DNA of 5,509 nt from Anaerolineae bacterium (GCA_018056405.1 JAGPFT010000228.1:1-5509); one strand, 5' to 3'. Shown: positions 1 to 5,341, counted from the stretch's first letter. The notes: generated by a model not told the origin, from the letters alone. Program-made: numbers and translations.

Positions 1-22
1 CTCAATGCCTGTTCGCCCCTGA

Positions 23-56
23 CCTCCTGTGGGGGAGGGGTTTGGGGTGGGGGGGA
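23..56. repeat. Degenerate CCTCC/GGAGG repeat with G-quadruplex-like tract
   Basis: A short stem, CCTCC at 23-27 and GGAGG at 34-38, leads into a very G-rich stretch. From 31 to 55 there are runs of 5, 4, 4 and 7 G separated by A, TTT and T. The order of blocks (GGAGG, then TTTGGGG, then TGGGGG) looks like a decayed copy of the element found intact at 3775-3864 and 5431-5468. Four runs of at least four G with loops of 1, 3 and 1 are the textbook pattern of a stable parallel quadruplex. The tract begins 21 bp beyond the stop codon of the small membrane protein gene and is C-rich in that gene's transcript. Confidence 0.6.
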
Positions 57-76
57 ACAACTTCGCAAAGGGTCTC

Positions 77-286
77 TCAGACGCCGAACACGTGGCGCGC
101 ACCCAGCAGCCCCAGCAGCAGGTAGAGGCCGGCGACGAGCGCCCGCACCCTGCTCTCGCCGAGCACCCTGATCAGCGTCTCCATACGCTGCGCGTTCATG
201 AAGAAGCGCCAGCCGCGCAGCGTCCCTACGAAGCCAAGCAGTCCCCCCACAAACAGCACCCAGTCCAGCAGTGTGATCAGGTTCAT
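77..286 (-). CDS. Small two-helix membrane protein resembling the Imm17 family
   Basis: This encodes 69 residues. The ATG at 286-284 is preceded by AGGAG with a 6-nt spacer, so the start is well supported, and the stop is TGA at 79-77. A first hydrophobic helix covers about residues 4-24, a basic cytoplasmic-type loop with GWRFFMNAQR follows at about 25-35, then RVLGESRVRAL, then a second helix at about 47-63. The pattern of helix, W-x-FF-x-N, (R/K)-x-x-G-x-x-x-R-A and a Leu/Gly-rich second helix resembles Imm17, a family of roughly 70-residue two-helix proteins. That likeness is from memory of the family and has not been tested by search. Imm17 was named from predicted polymorphic-toxin immunity loci, but no toxin is visible here, so the name should not be read as a function. 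The gene starts 58 bp after the methyltransferase stop with no terminator between, so the two are probably co-transcribed. Confidence 0.8.
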   Translation of the reverse strand: MNLITLLDWVLFVGGLLGFVGTLRGWRFFMNAQRMETLIRVLGESRVRALVAGLYLLLGLLGARHVFGV

Positions 287-305
287 TGAAAGCTCCTGGT
301 GAGCA

Positions 306-354
306 GCGGTTAGCCGTCAGCCATTGGCGGTCGGCAGTCAGCGCTCAATTGTCA
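306..354. repeat. Degenerate 7-bp tandem repeat, about seven units
   Basis: The segment can be read as seven consecutive heptamers with approximate consensus GCNGTCA. Units such as GCCGTCA, GCGGTCG, GCAGTCA and GCGCTCA show the period, while the third unit (320-326) and the last (348-354) are the most divergent. The array fills most of the gap between the methyltransferase and the small membrane protein gene. It runs into the 3' end of the methyltransferase, whose TGA stop (347-345) lies inside the sixth unit. Heptameric short tandem repeats are known in cyanobacteria and other bacteria; calling this the same kind of element is inference. Confidence 0.55.
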
Positions 355-1553
355 GGGGGCGGCGCTGTGTTCTGTGCGCAGATCAGGGCGCTGTGCCGCC
401 CGGCGACCTGGGTCAGCACGACGATAGCCTCCTCGCCGCCGCCGTCGAGCTTCAGCAGGCGGATGGCTTCTTCCGGCGACAGGGGGCTGCCGCGCTTCTT
501 GACAGTGACGCGACCAATGCCCCGCTCGCGCAGCGCGGCGCGCAGCCGCTTAAGCTGAAACGGCATCCAGGCCAGCACCCTCCACGTGCGCGCCCAGCCA
601 GAGGGCGGCGGATCGTCGCCGGTGAGGTAGGCGATGGACTCGTCCAGGCGGTACAGGGCGACACCCAGGTGCACGGCCAGTTCGCCGAGCAGCCCGGCGC
701 GGATGATCGATGGGTCTGGCTCGACCAGGTAGGCGCGCGGAGCCGACAGCGGCGGCGGTGGCACGCCCCTCGGCCCCAACGTCTCCCCGGCGTCGGCGCG
801 CGAGGCGCAGCGCCCAGCGAAGCCCAGTTCGCCGCGCCACAGCACGGCTTCTTTCAACTCGCCGCCCGCGCTGACGAACTCAACGCCGGCCCCGGCGCGG
901 GTGTGCGGCACTAATTCGTCCAGGGCTACGCCTGGGGCCAGCTTGACTGCCAGCGCGTCGAAGCGCCAGCCGGCGATCACGTCAAGCGGCGGCAGGTAGT
1001 CGCGGACGGAGAACAATCGCCGTTCGCCGGCCCGCCGCGCCGGGTCGAAGAAGGCGGCGCGCACCCCGTGCAGCGGGAGCGGATCCCGCAGGTCGGCGCG
1101 CACCCAATCCGCCGCCCGCCCGTAAGCGGCCAGGTTGGCGCGGGCCAGGGCCAGGCGCAGCGGGTCGCAGTCCAGCCCGGTGATGCGCACGTCCGGTAGC
1201 GCAGCCAGGCTCAGCGCATCCCCGCCGATGCCGCAGCCCAGGTCGGCGATCCGCGCGTAGCCGTTCTCAGCGAAGCGGCGCGCCCGCCACGCGCTGACGG
1301 TCTCGCCGCTGGCCTGTTCGAGCGCGTCCGCCGCGAAGAACATGGCCTCCGCCCGGCTGAACTTGGCGGCAGCGCGAGCGCGCAGGCGGGCCAGGGTCAG
1401 GGCGGCGGCGGCCAGGTCGGGGGGCAGATCGCGGCGCAGGGCGTCCAACAGAGGCAACGTCTGCGCGTCGCTCAGGTCGCACGTCGCCAGCCAGTCGAGG
1501 GTCGCGCGGCCCTGCGGCCCGGCCAGAGAGCGGAAGGTCTGCGCGATGAACAT
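345..1553 (-). CDS. Class I SAM-dependent methyltransferase with THUMP-like C-terminal domain
   Basis: This encodes 402 residues. The N-terminal part is helical and ends in a conserved block around residues 64-84 (KFSRAEAMFF, then LEQASGE). The Rossmann methyltransferase core follows: motif I DLGCGIGGD at 104-112 binds S-adenosylmethionine, the acidic D128-x-D130 after strand 2 is expected to contact the SAM ribose, and DPARR at 170-174 sits at the motif IV position, like the DPP(Y/R) of amino-methyltransferases. VKLAPG (203-208) and GELKEAVLW (231-239) are further family signatures. From about residue 275 (YLVEPDPSIIRAG) to the end the sequence matches the THUMP-like domain seen fused to this methyltransferase family. 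A nucleic acid substrate is likely, but the exact target is not known to me. An in-frame TGA lies 27 nt upstream of the ATG, so this start is the earliest possible. No Shine-Dalgarno sequence precedes it, so initiation may be leaderless or SD-independent. Confidence 0.93.
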   Translation of the reverse strand: MFIAQTFRSLAGPQGRATLDWLATCDLSDAQTLPLLDALRRDLPPDLAAAALTLARLRARAAAKFSRAEAMFFAADALEQASGETVSAWRARRFAENGYARIADLGCGIGGDALSLAALPDVRITGLDCDPLRLALARANLAAYGRAADWVRADLRDPLPLHGVRAAFFDPARRAGERRLFSVRDYLPPLDVIAGWRFDALAVKLAPGVALDELVPHTRAGAGVEFVSAGGELKEAVLWRGELGFAGRCASRADAGETLGPRGVPPPPLSAPRAYLVEPDPSIIRAGLLGELAVHLGVALYRLDESIAYLTGDDPPPSGWARTWRVLAWMPFQLKRLRAALRERGIGRVTVKKRGSPLSPEEAIRLLKLDGGGEEAIVVLTQVAGRHSALICAQNTAPPPDN

Positions 1554-1599
1554 AGGGTGAGTAAGAGTAAATGTAACCGGTCAGCTTCCCTAACGAAAG

Positions 1600-1623
1600 G
1601 GGCGGGCTATGGTACGCCCGCCC
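1600..1623 (-). terminator. GC-rich hairpin, possible terminator of the acidic protein gene
   Basis: GGGCGGGC at 1600-1607 pairs perfectly with GCCCGCCC at 1616-1623 across an 8-nt loop. Read on the minus strand, the stem is followed by CCTTTCGTT, which is a weak and interrupted U tract. It lies about 125 bp downstream of the 101-residue protein gene and about 45 bp upstream of the methyltransferase start, so it could separate these two transcription units. The weak U tract and the presence of other hairpin repeats nearby mean it may simply be another repeat element. Confidence 0.4.
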
Positions 1624-1655
1624 TTATGGAGAACGCAATCAAAGGTGGCCGGAGG

Positions 1656-1678
1656 TAGGGGCGCTGCTTGCTGCGCCC
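1656..1678. repeat. Imperfect GTAGGGGCG hairpin repeat
   Basis: The segment opens with TAGGGGCGC and closes with GCGCCC. The arms GGGCGC (1659-1664) and GCGCCC (1673-1678) pair across an 8-nt loop. It shares its TAGGGGCG opening with the perfect palindrome that starts one base after it, so it looks like a diverged neighbouring copy of the same repeat family. Confidence 0.5.
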
Positions 1679-1679
1679 G

Positions 1680-1707
1680 GTAGGGGCGTATGGCCATACG
1701 CCCCTAC
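1680..1707. repeat. 28-bp perfect palindrome (REP-like)
   Basis: The left half GTAGGGGCGTATGG (1680-1693) is followed directly by its exact reverse complement (1694-1707), with no spacer. As RNA it would form a hairpin with only a minimal loop, and as DNA it could extrude a cruciform. It sits about 40 bp downstream of the stop codon of the 101-residue protein gene, a typical place for REP-type intergenic repeats. No T run follows on either strand, so it is not a canonical intrinsic terminator. Confidence 0.75.
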
Positions 1708-1748
1708 GAAAACCATGCCATTTCTGATTGTCTCATCCATTAGTGCTG

Positions 1749-2054
1749 CTACGCCTGGAGCGATTCGATGAGCTGGACGAATTCGTCCCACTCCTCGCGC
1801 GCGAAGTAGAGCGTGCCCCAGTCCAGCTCGACTTCCACATCGTCCTTGCTGTCTGCTTCTTCGTCCGCGATGGCCTCGCGGATCATGTCGAGGAACTCGG
1901 CCCATTCCTCGGTGAAGAAGTGGGCGGTCACCGGGCCTAGCTCAATGTGGAAGGTCTTCTCACCGTCCGGTTCCACTGCGCTCCAGACGGTGTAGTTCTC
2001 GGTCTCAGCCAGGGTGTCGATCGGGATTTCGGTCATATCGCCGTTATTCGTCAT
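1749..2054 (-). CDS. Acidic 101-residue hypothetical protein with internal duplication
   Basis: I do not recognise a named family. The protein is strongly acidic, has no signal peptide or membrane helix, and is probably cytoplasmic. Two segments align without gaps: residues 37-62 and 75-100. They share E-L at positions 2-3, a T, an F, the block EEW, then EF and I; ten of 26 positions are identical by eye. Each unit looks like a beta hairpin followed by an amphipathic helix, and the units are joined by a very acidic linker (DEEADSKDD). The ATG at 2054-2052 is chosen because it is the first available start; AAGGAG at 2072-2067 lies 12 nt upstream, a longer spacing than usual. A second ATG at codon 7 is even further from that site. 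The gene has its own likely promoter at 2095-2123, and its stop is TAG. It is probably a real gene because of the promoter, ribosome binding site and structured repeat. Confidence 0.8.
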   Translation of the reverse strand: MTNNGDMTEIPIDTLAETENYTVWSAVEPDGEKTFHIELGPVTAHFFTEEWAEFLDMIREAIADEEADSKDDVEVELDWGTLYFAREEWDEFVQLIESLQA

Positions 2055-2094
2055 AGGTGGAAGATGCTCCTTTTCTCAGGTCGAAGTGACGCTA

Positions 2095-2123
2095 ATTGTC
2101 GCCGCAGCGCCGCAAATTGTCCA
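2095..2123 (-). promoter_or_regulatory. Sigma-70-type promoter of the acidic protein gene
   Basis: On the minus strand TGGACA (2123-2118, five of six matches to TTGACA) is followed by exactly 17 bp and then GACAAT (2100-2095, four of six matches to TATAAT). Transcription would begin near 2088 and give a leader of about 34 nt carrying the AAGGAG ribosome binding site. The spacing and position agree well with a promoter for the gene at 2054-1749. Confidence 0.5.
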
Positions 2124-2157
2124 GGGTGCATCGTCCTTTAGGGGGCAAGAGATTCCG

Positions 2158-2250
2158 AACCGCAGAGATGCGGAGGGCGCAGAGGAGAACTGCTGAGGGG
2201 AATCGTGAAGATTCTTTGCGCTTTTCCGCGCGCTCTGCGCCTCTGCGCTG
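2158..2250. repeat. Inverted pair of GCAGAG-type repeats
   Basis: The left arm (2158-2185) begins AACCGCAGAG and ends GGCGCAGAGG. The right arm (2230-2250), read on the minus strand, begins CAGCGCAGAGGCGCAGAG. The two arms are therefore diverged copies of the same GCAGAG-rich unit in opposite orientation, about 45 bp apart, with a small GAATC/GATTC dyad at 2200-2214 between them. Repeats of this kind are scattered in intergenic DNA of several bacterial groups, and I associate them with Chloroflexota. The pair occupies the gap between the transporter gene and the acidic protein gene. Confidence 0.55.
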
Positions 2251-2325
2251 ATACTTTATTCCGCGAACGCACGGCGGCGCTCGGCGGCGCGAAGCGCAGG
2301 GCCAGGTTAGCGAGGTTCTGGCTCA

Positions 2326-3615
2326 TCACGCCTTCTCGTGCGCGGCGGGGGACGACTCGTCGAACGGCTCGGCGGGCAGGATAGGGTAGCGCCGGCTGAG
2401 GAAATAGTGCATCAGGCGATAGACCAGGCTGTGCTGCCCAGCGGCGACGGGGTGCGCCGCTGGCATGTACTCCTCATCCAGCAGCTTGACGCGCAGGTAG
2501 CGCACGAACAGGCGCATCGTGGCCACCGTTGGCGCGGCCAGCACCACGCCCAACACCCCGGCCAGGCTCGCGCCAACAAGGATGGCGACCAGCACGACAA
2601 AGGGGTGCAGGTCGAGGCTGCTGCCCAACACGCGCGGCACGAGGAACACCGCCTCAAGATTCTGCACGAGGATGTAAGTGGCGGAGACGATGACCGCGTA
2701 TACGATGCCGGCGTCCAGAGCGGGGATCGTCGCGCTGTCGGTGGTCAGCGCAAAAAGCAGCGCCGGGATTTGCGCCAGCGCCGGCCCCAGGTTGGGGATG
2801 AACTCCAAAAACCCGGCGACCAGCCCCAGCAACAGCGGTTGGGGCAGGCCCAAGCCTAATGACACCAGGTAGACGACCACGGTCATAATCAGGCTGAGCG
2901 CGACCTGCCCGCGCAGATAGGCGCTCCAGACCAGCCCCAACTCGTGCAGTAGCCGCCGCGCGTCGCCCTGATAGCTCTCCGGCACGGCCCCGATCAGACC
3001 AGCCGCGAACATCGGCCCGTCGCGCATCAGGTAAAAGAGCATGATCAACACAAAGACAGTGGTGACCAGGAAAGAGACCGCGCTTCCCACCACGCCCAGC
3101 GCCGGGTCGGCCAGCGACAGCACGGCACCCTGCAGGGCGCTGCTGACATCCCCTGTCTGTTCGCCGTCTTCACGGGCGAACAGACGCTCTAGCTCGTCCC
3201 AGGGCACGAGCGTGAAATTGCCGATGGTGATCGGACGGCCCAGCACAGACTTGAGGTCGTTCTGCGTGTCTTCGAGCAGGTCCGGCAAATCGTCGGCGAA
3301 CTCGCGCGCCTGCTTGACGGTCGCCGGGACGATGAGCCAGATCACCAGCCCGATCAGGCTGAGCACCATCAACCAGGTGAGCAGCACGCTCAGCGAGCGC
3401 CGCGTCTCGCGGTTGGGGATCAGCTTGAGCCGGCGCTCGAAGAAAGTGACCACTGGCGACAGCAGGTAGGCCAGAATCACCGAAATGATGATCGCGTACC
3501 AGGCAACGGCATCAACCTGACGGGCGAACAGGAAGAGCACAACCAGCACGGTCAGCGCGATCAAGCGCTTGGCAGTGTCGCTCCAGGGGGGACTCGTGAC
3601 AGGTGGCAAATCCAT
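2326..3615 (-). CDS. AI-2E family transporter (PerM/TqsA/YdiK-like permease)
   Basis: This encodes 429 residues from the ATG at 3615-3613. Hydrophobic helices fall at about 17-31, 37-59, 74-97, 173-196, 236-255, 258-291 (probably a re-entrant or double segment), 302-318 and 338-363. A soluble, acidic loop at about 98-172 separates the third and fourth. Family signatures are clear: GFLEFIPNLGPALAQIPA at 268-285, and PRVLGSSLDLHP at 327-338 followed by the Gly-rich last helix ending LAAPTVA. The family exports small molecules; E. coli TqsA is linked to autoinducer-2 and other members to sodium/proton exchange, so the substrate cannot be named here. A polar C-terminal tail of about 55 residues follows the last helix. 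The start is uncertain: GTG at 3621 has GGGGAAG 7 nt upstream, and GTG at 3666 would add 17 residues but has no visible ribosome binding site. The stop is TGA. Confidence 0.93.
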   Translation of the reverse strand: MDLPPVTSPPWSDTAKRLIALTVLVVLFLFARQVDAVAWYAIIISVILAYLLSPVVTFFERRLKLIPNRETRRSLSVLLTWLMVLSLIGLVIWLIVPATVKQAREFADDLPDLLEDTQNDLKSVLGRPITIGNFTLVPWDELERLFAREDGEQTGDVSSALQGAVLSLADPALGVVGSAVSFLVTTVFVLIMLFYLMRDGPMFAAGLIGAVPESYQGDARRLLHELGLVWSAYLRGQVALSLIMTVVVYLVSLGLGLPQPLLLGLVAGFLEFIPNLGPALAQIPALLFALTTDSATIPALDAGIVYAVIVSATYILVQNLEAVFLVPRVLGSSLDLHPFVVLVAILVGASLAGVLGVVLAAPTVATMRLFVRYLRVKLLDEEYMPAAHPVAAGQHSLVYRLMHYFLSRRYPILPAEPFDESSPAAHEKA

Positions 3616-3735
3616 AGACACAGGCAATCTTCCCCACTCGCGGCGCGCAGGCGCGGATTGCGCCACGCAGCGAACTCAGGTCTGATGATAGCGCGCCAGG
3701 GGCTGCGCGACGAGACCTCAGGTGGATCGGGTGTG

Positions 3736-3760
3736 GACAAACTCTGTCAGGCAGTTTGTC
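3736..3760. promoter_or_regulatory. 8-bp dyad upstream of the transporter, possible operator
   Basis: GACAAACT (3736-3743) and AGTTTGTC (3753-3760) are exact reverse complements separated by 9 bp, and the spacer itself contains the small dyad CTGTCAG. The site is AT-richer than its surroundings and lies about 120 bp upstream of the transporter ATG. The arm length and spacing suit a dimeric helix-turn-helix repressor such as a TetR-type protein, but no regulator gene is present in the window, so the role is inference. Confidence 0.35.
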
Positions 3761-3774
3761 GCGCCCCCGTTTAC

Positions 3775-3864
3775 CTTACCCCCGCTCGGCGCTGGCGCGC
3801 CTCGCCACCCCCTCTCCGCAGCGGAGAGGGGGCAAGCCGAGCGCAGCGAGGCTGGGGGTGAGGT
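3775..3864. repeat. Nested inverted repeat of the CCCCTCTCC/GGAGAGGGG family
   Basis: The core is a 12-bp perfect stem, CCCCCTCTCCGC (3808-3819) with GCGGAGAGGGGG (3821-3832), around a single A. Outside it GCTCGGC (3784-3790) matches GCCGAGC (3836-3842), and GCCTCGC (3799-3805) matches GCGAGGC (3846-3852). The ends CCTTACCCCC and TGGGGGTGAGG are also near complements. The whole is about 90 bp. It encodes nothing, and no flanking direct repeat is evident. It shares its core and its TGGGGGTGAGG edge with the copies at 5431-5509 and, in decayed form, at 23-56, so it is a dispersed genomic repeat, possibly a miniature mobile element. Confidence 0.75.
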
Positions 3865-3940
3865 CAATGCCCCGCGTCGAGCGAATCGCTGATGGCCTTT
3901 GCACGCACCCATCAGGTGGTAGATCGGCTACAGCCGATGG

Positions 3941-4168
3941 TCACATCTGCCATGTGGAACGCTCAGCCTTCTGCACGACCTCCACGTTCATCGCCCATTC
4001 CAGCCGCGCGAGATCAGCGTCACTCAGTCCTTCGCGCAGGTCATCCAGCGCCCGGACGAGCGTTTCCGCTGCGGCTGCACGTTAGCGCTGCTCAAGGTGC
4101 TCTCGCAATTCCTGTAGTTCTTCGGCGGTGAGACTGTCTATGGCTTGCAGCAATTGTGTCAGTGTCAT
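3941..4168 (-). pseudogene. Small helical protein gene split by an in-frame TAA
   Basis: The ATG at 4168-4166 has AGGAG with an 8-nt spacer. It opens a 28-residue frame (starting MTLTQLLQAIDSLTAEELQ and ending EHLEQR) closed by TAA at 4084-4082. The same frame then continues without another stop for 46 codons to TGA at 3943-3941, and this second part also looks like protein, with helical blocks LVRALDDLREGLSDADL and EWAMNVE. Together they would make a 75-residue, Leu/Glu-rich, all-helical polypeptide. This resembles short proteins I associate with Chloroflexota that start with a heptad-like helix (DxLxxxEL..LRxxLEQR) and end in an REGLSDxxL..E.AMN block. Some small proteins of this size are antitoxins, but no toxin gene follows. 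The TAA could come from one C-to-T change in a CAA codon, or be a sequencing error; alternatively only the 28-residue peptide is made. The ribosome binding site and the preserved frame after the stop suggest a recent mutation. Confidence 0.6.
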
Positions 4169-4260
4169 GGACGGCTCTCCTGTACAAACGTCAGGGCGTT
4201 TCGGCTGTGATCAGTGGCAAGCTCACCCCAAAGGCCAGAAAGCCGTCGCTCAGCGCCCGC

Positions 4261-5280
4261 TCAGTAAGGCAGGTCTTCGGGCGGCACGTTGCGCCGCTCG
4301 CGGCTGCGACGGATGATGTCGTCAATGCGCGCCTGCAAGTCGGAGGGCGCTTCGGCTGGGCGCGGTGGGCGGACCGGCTGGCGCACAGCACGACGGCGAT
4401 CATCAGGACGCCGGGGCGCGCGCGCAGCGTAGCCATCCGCCGGAGCGCTCGCGTAGTCTGGCCCCGGCGCGTAGGGAGCCTGCCTGTCTGCCGCATACCC
4501 CGCGTCCTGCACGTAAGGCTCTGGCTCGCCGTAGTGCGCTTCCTCGGCGGGCGCGTAGGGTGGCTCGCTGCTGGCATAGCGGTAATCGGCGCGCCGCTCG
4601 TATGGCTCCTGATAAACATCCTGGTCGGAAGTGGTGGGCTGGCGCTCGTAGCCAGGCGGCCTGAAGTAGTGGTCGCGGCGGGGGCGGGCTGCCTGCTGGT
4701 CTTCGCCATAGGCGTACTCGTCAGCCCCCGCGTAGCCGCCCGGACGCTCCTCGGACCGAGGCTCCTCGCGGCGGGCGCGCCCGTAACCGCGCTCAGCGCG
4801 TTCCTGCGGCGTGGGCAGGTAGGCGGCGCTGGACTCCTCGACGACATGGCGAGGCACGTAGGGGCGCGGATCGCCCTCATAACGCCGTCCGCGCCGCCCG
4901 GCAGCCTCGGCCTCACTCATCAGCGCGTTCGGGTTGATCATGCGGAAGATGACCGCCAGGCCCATCGAGACCAGGGCCACGCCCAGGTAGACCCACAGAT
5001 CAATGTGGAGGCCCTCGCCGTTGCCCATCGCCCCGATCAGCATACTCACGATCTCCAACATGCTGAACACGGCCATCCACACGCCGAAGACCCAGATGGA
5101 CAGCGAGGTGTGCCAGCCGTGCGTGCGCTGGTAGATGGCGGAGCTAAGCAGGATGATGCTGAGCACCAGCACCACCAGCCAGACATAGCCCAGGAGGTGC
5201 GCGACCAGGGCGAAGCCCAGCCAGATGACGACGGCTGCCCAGGTGAGTGCTTCGACGGTTCGCTCGGCTGCTGATTTCAC
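4261..5280 (-). CDS. Four-helix membrane protein with long Tyr/Arg/Pro-rich disordered tail
   Basis: This encodes 339 residues from GTG at 5280-5278. The GTG is chosen because AAGGAG lies exactly 7 nt upstream (5293-5288) and a promoter is well placed at 5342-5370. Longer frames starting at 5454 or at the ATG near 5358 would have to translate the repeat or the promoter and are rejected. Four hydrophobic helices lie at about residues 11-29, 32-50, 60-82 and 93-114. The rest, about 225 residues, is low-complexity and rich in R, P, E, A and Y, with 21 tyrosines spaced roughly every 5-15 residues. It closes with a helix-prone, charged segment, DLQARIDDIIRRSRERR, then PPEDLPY. I do not recognise a named family. 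The tail is probably cytoplasmic, because it is arginine-rich next to the last helix (GRRGRR at about 129-133). Membrane anchoring plus a sticky tail suggests a scaffold or cell-envelope role, but this is inference. Confidence 0.82.
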   Translation of the reverse strand: MKSAAERTVEALTWAAVVIWLGFALVAHLLGYVWLVVLVLSIILLSSAIYQRTHGWHTSLSIWVFGVWMAVFSMLEIVSMLIGAMGNGEGLHIDLWVYLGVALVSMGLAVIFRMINPNALMSEAEAAGRRGRRYEGDPRPYVPRHVVEESSAAYLPTPQERAERGYGRARREEPRSEERPGGYAGADEYAYGEDQQAARPRRDHYFRPPGYERQPTTSDQDVYQEPYERRADYRYASSEPPYAPAEEAHYGEPEPYVQDAGYAADRQAPYAPGPDYASAPADGYAARAPRRPDDRRRAVRQPVRPPRPAEAPSDLQARIDDIIRRSRERRNVPPEDLPY

Positions 5281-5341
5281 GCTTGCGCTCCTTGCTCCTG
5301 ATGGCTCGGCGACGGGGCGGCTTTGTACACGGCTTACTAGT

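Larger units (their letters stand above)
3616..3940. other. Non-coding stretch upstream of the transporter
   Basis: I find no convincing gene here; the short open frames run through inverted repeats and resemble no protein family. From right to left it holds two small hairpins just after the split gene (ATCGGCT at 3923-3929 with AGCCGAT at 3932-3938; CTGATGG at 3889-3895 with CCATCAG at 3909-3915), the nested inverted repeat at 3775-3864, the dyad at 3736-3760, and the presumed transporter leader. The only promoter-like hexamer near the transporter is a TATCAT on the minus strand (3690-3685), with no good -35 partner. Confidence 0.6.

Noticed and set aside
324..914. A 196-codon plus-strand frame
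   Set aside because: It is antisense to the methyltransferase gene, which has clear SAM-binding and THUMP-like motifs, and the plus-strand translation has no recognisable feature.
1561..1582. TACATT and TACTCT as -10 elements for a leaderless methyltransferase transcript
   Set aside because: Neither has a good -35 partner, and their spacing to the ATG does not clearly fit a leaderless start.
1639..1905. A minus-strand frame extending through the GTAGGGGCG palindrome
   Set aside because: It overlaps the acidic protein gene in a different frame and reads through hairpin repeats, giving Arg/Gly-rich sequence without homology.
2138..2329. A 63-codon minus-strand frame that overlaps the transporter stop in a coupling-like GTGATGA arrangement
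   Set aside because: Most of it runs through the inverted GCAGAG repeats and its translation is basic low-complexity sequence typical of spurious repeat-derived frames. It has no ribosome binding site of its own and covers the promoter region side of the next gene.
3685..3690. TATCAT as a -10 element for the transporter
   Set aside because: The hexamer is plausible, but no -35 resembling TTGACA lies 16-18 bp upstream on that strand, so I do not list it as a promoter.
3744..4168. A toxin-antitoxin module made of the split small gene and a following gene
   Set aside because: The region after the split gene contains only hairpins and repeat sequence; no PIN, RelE or other toxin-like frame can be found.
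4191..4916. A 241-codon minus-strand frame overlapping the tail region
   Set aside because: It lies in another frame of the same strand within the low-complexity tail of the membrane protein. Its R/P/T-rich translation reflects the codon composition of the tail.
4156..5274. A 372-codon plus-strand open frame
   Set aside because: It is antisense to the tail-bearing membrane protein, whose helices, ribosome binding site and promoter are convincing. Its translation is rich in R, A and Q/H with no domain pattern, as expected for an antisense shadow in GC-rich DNA.
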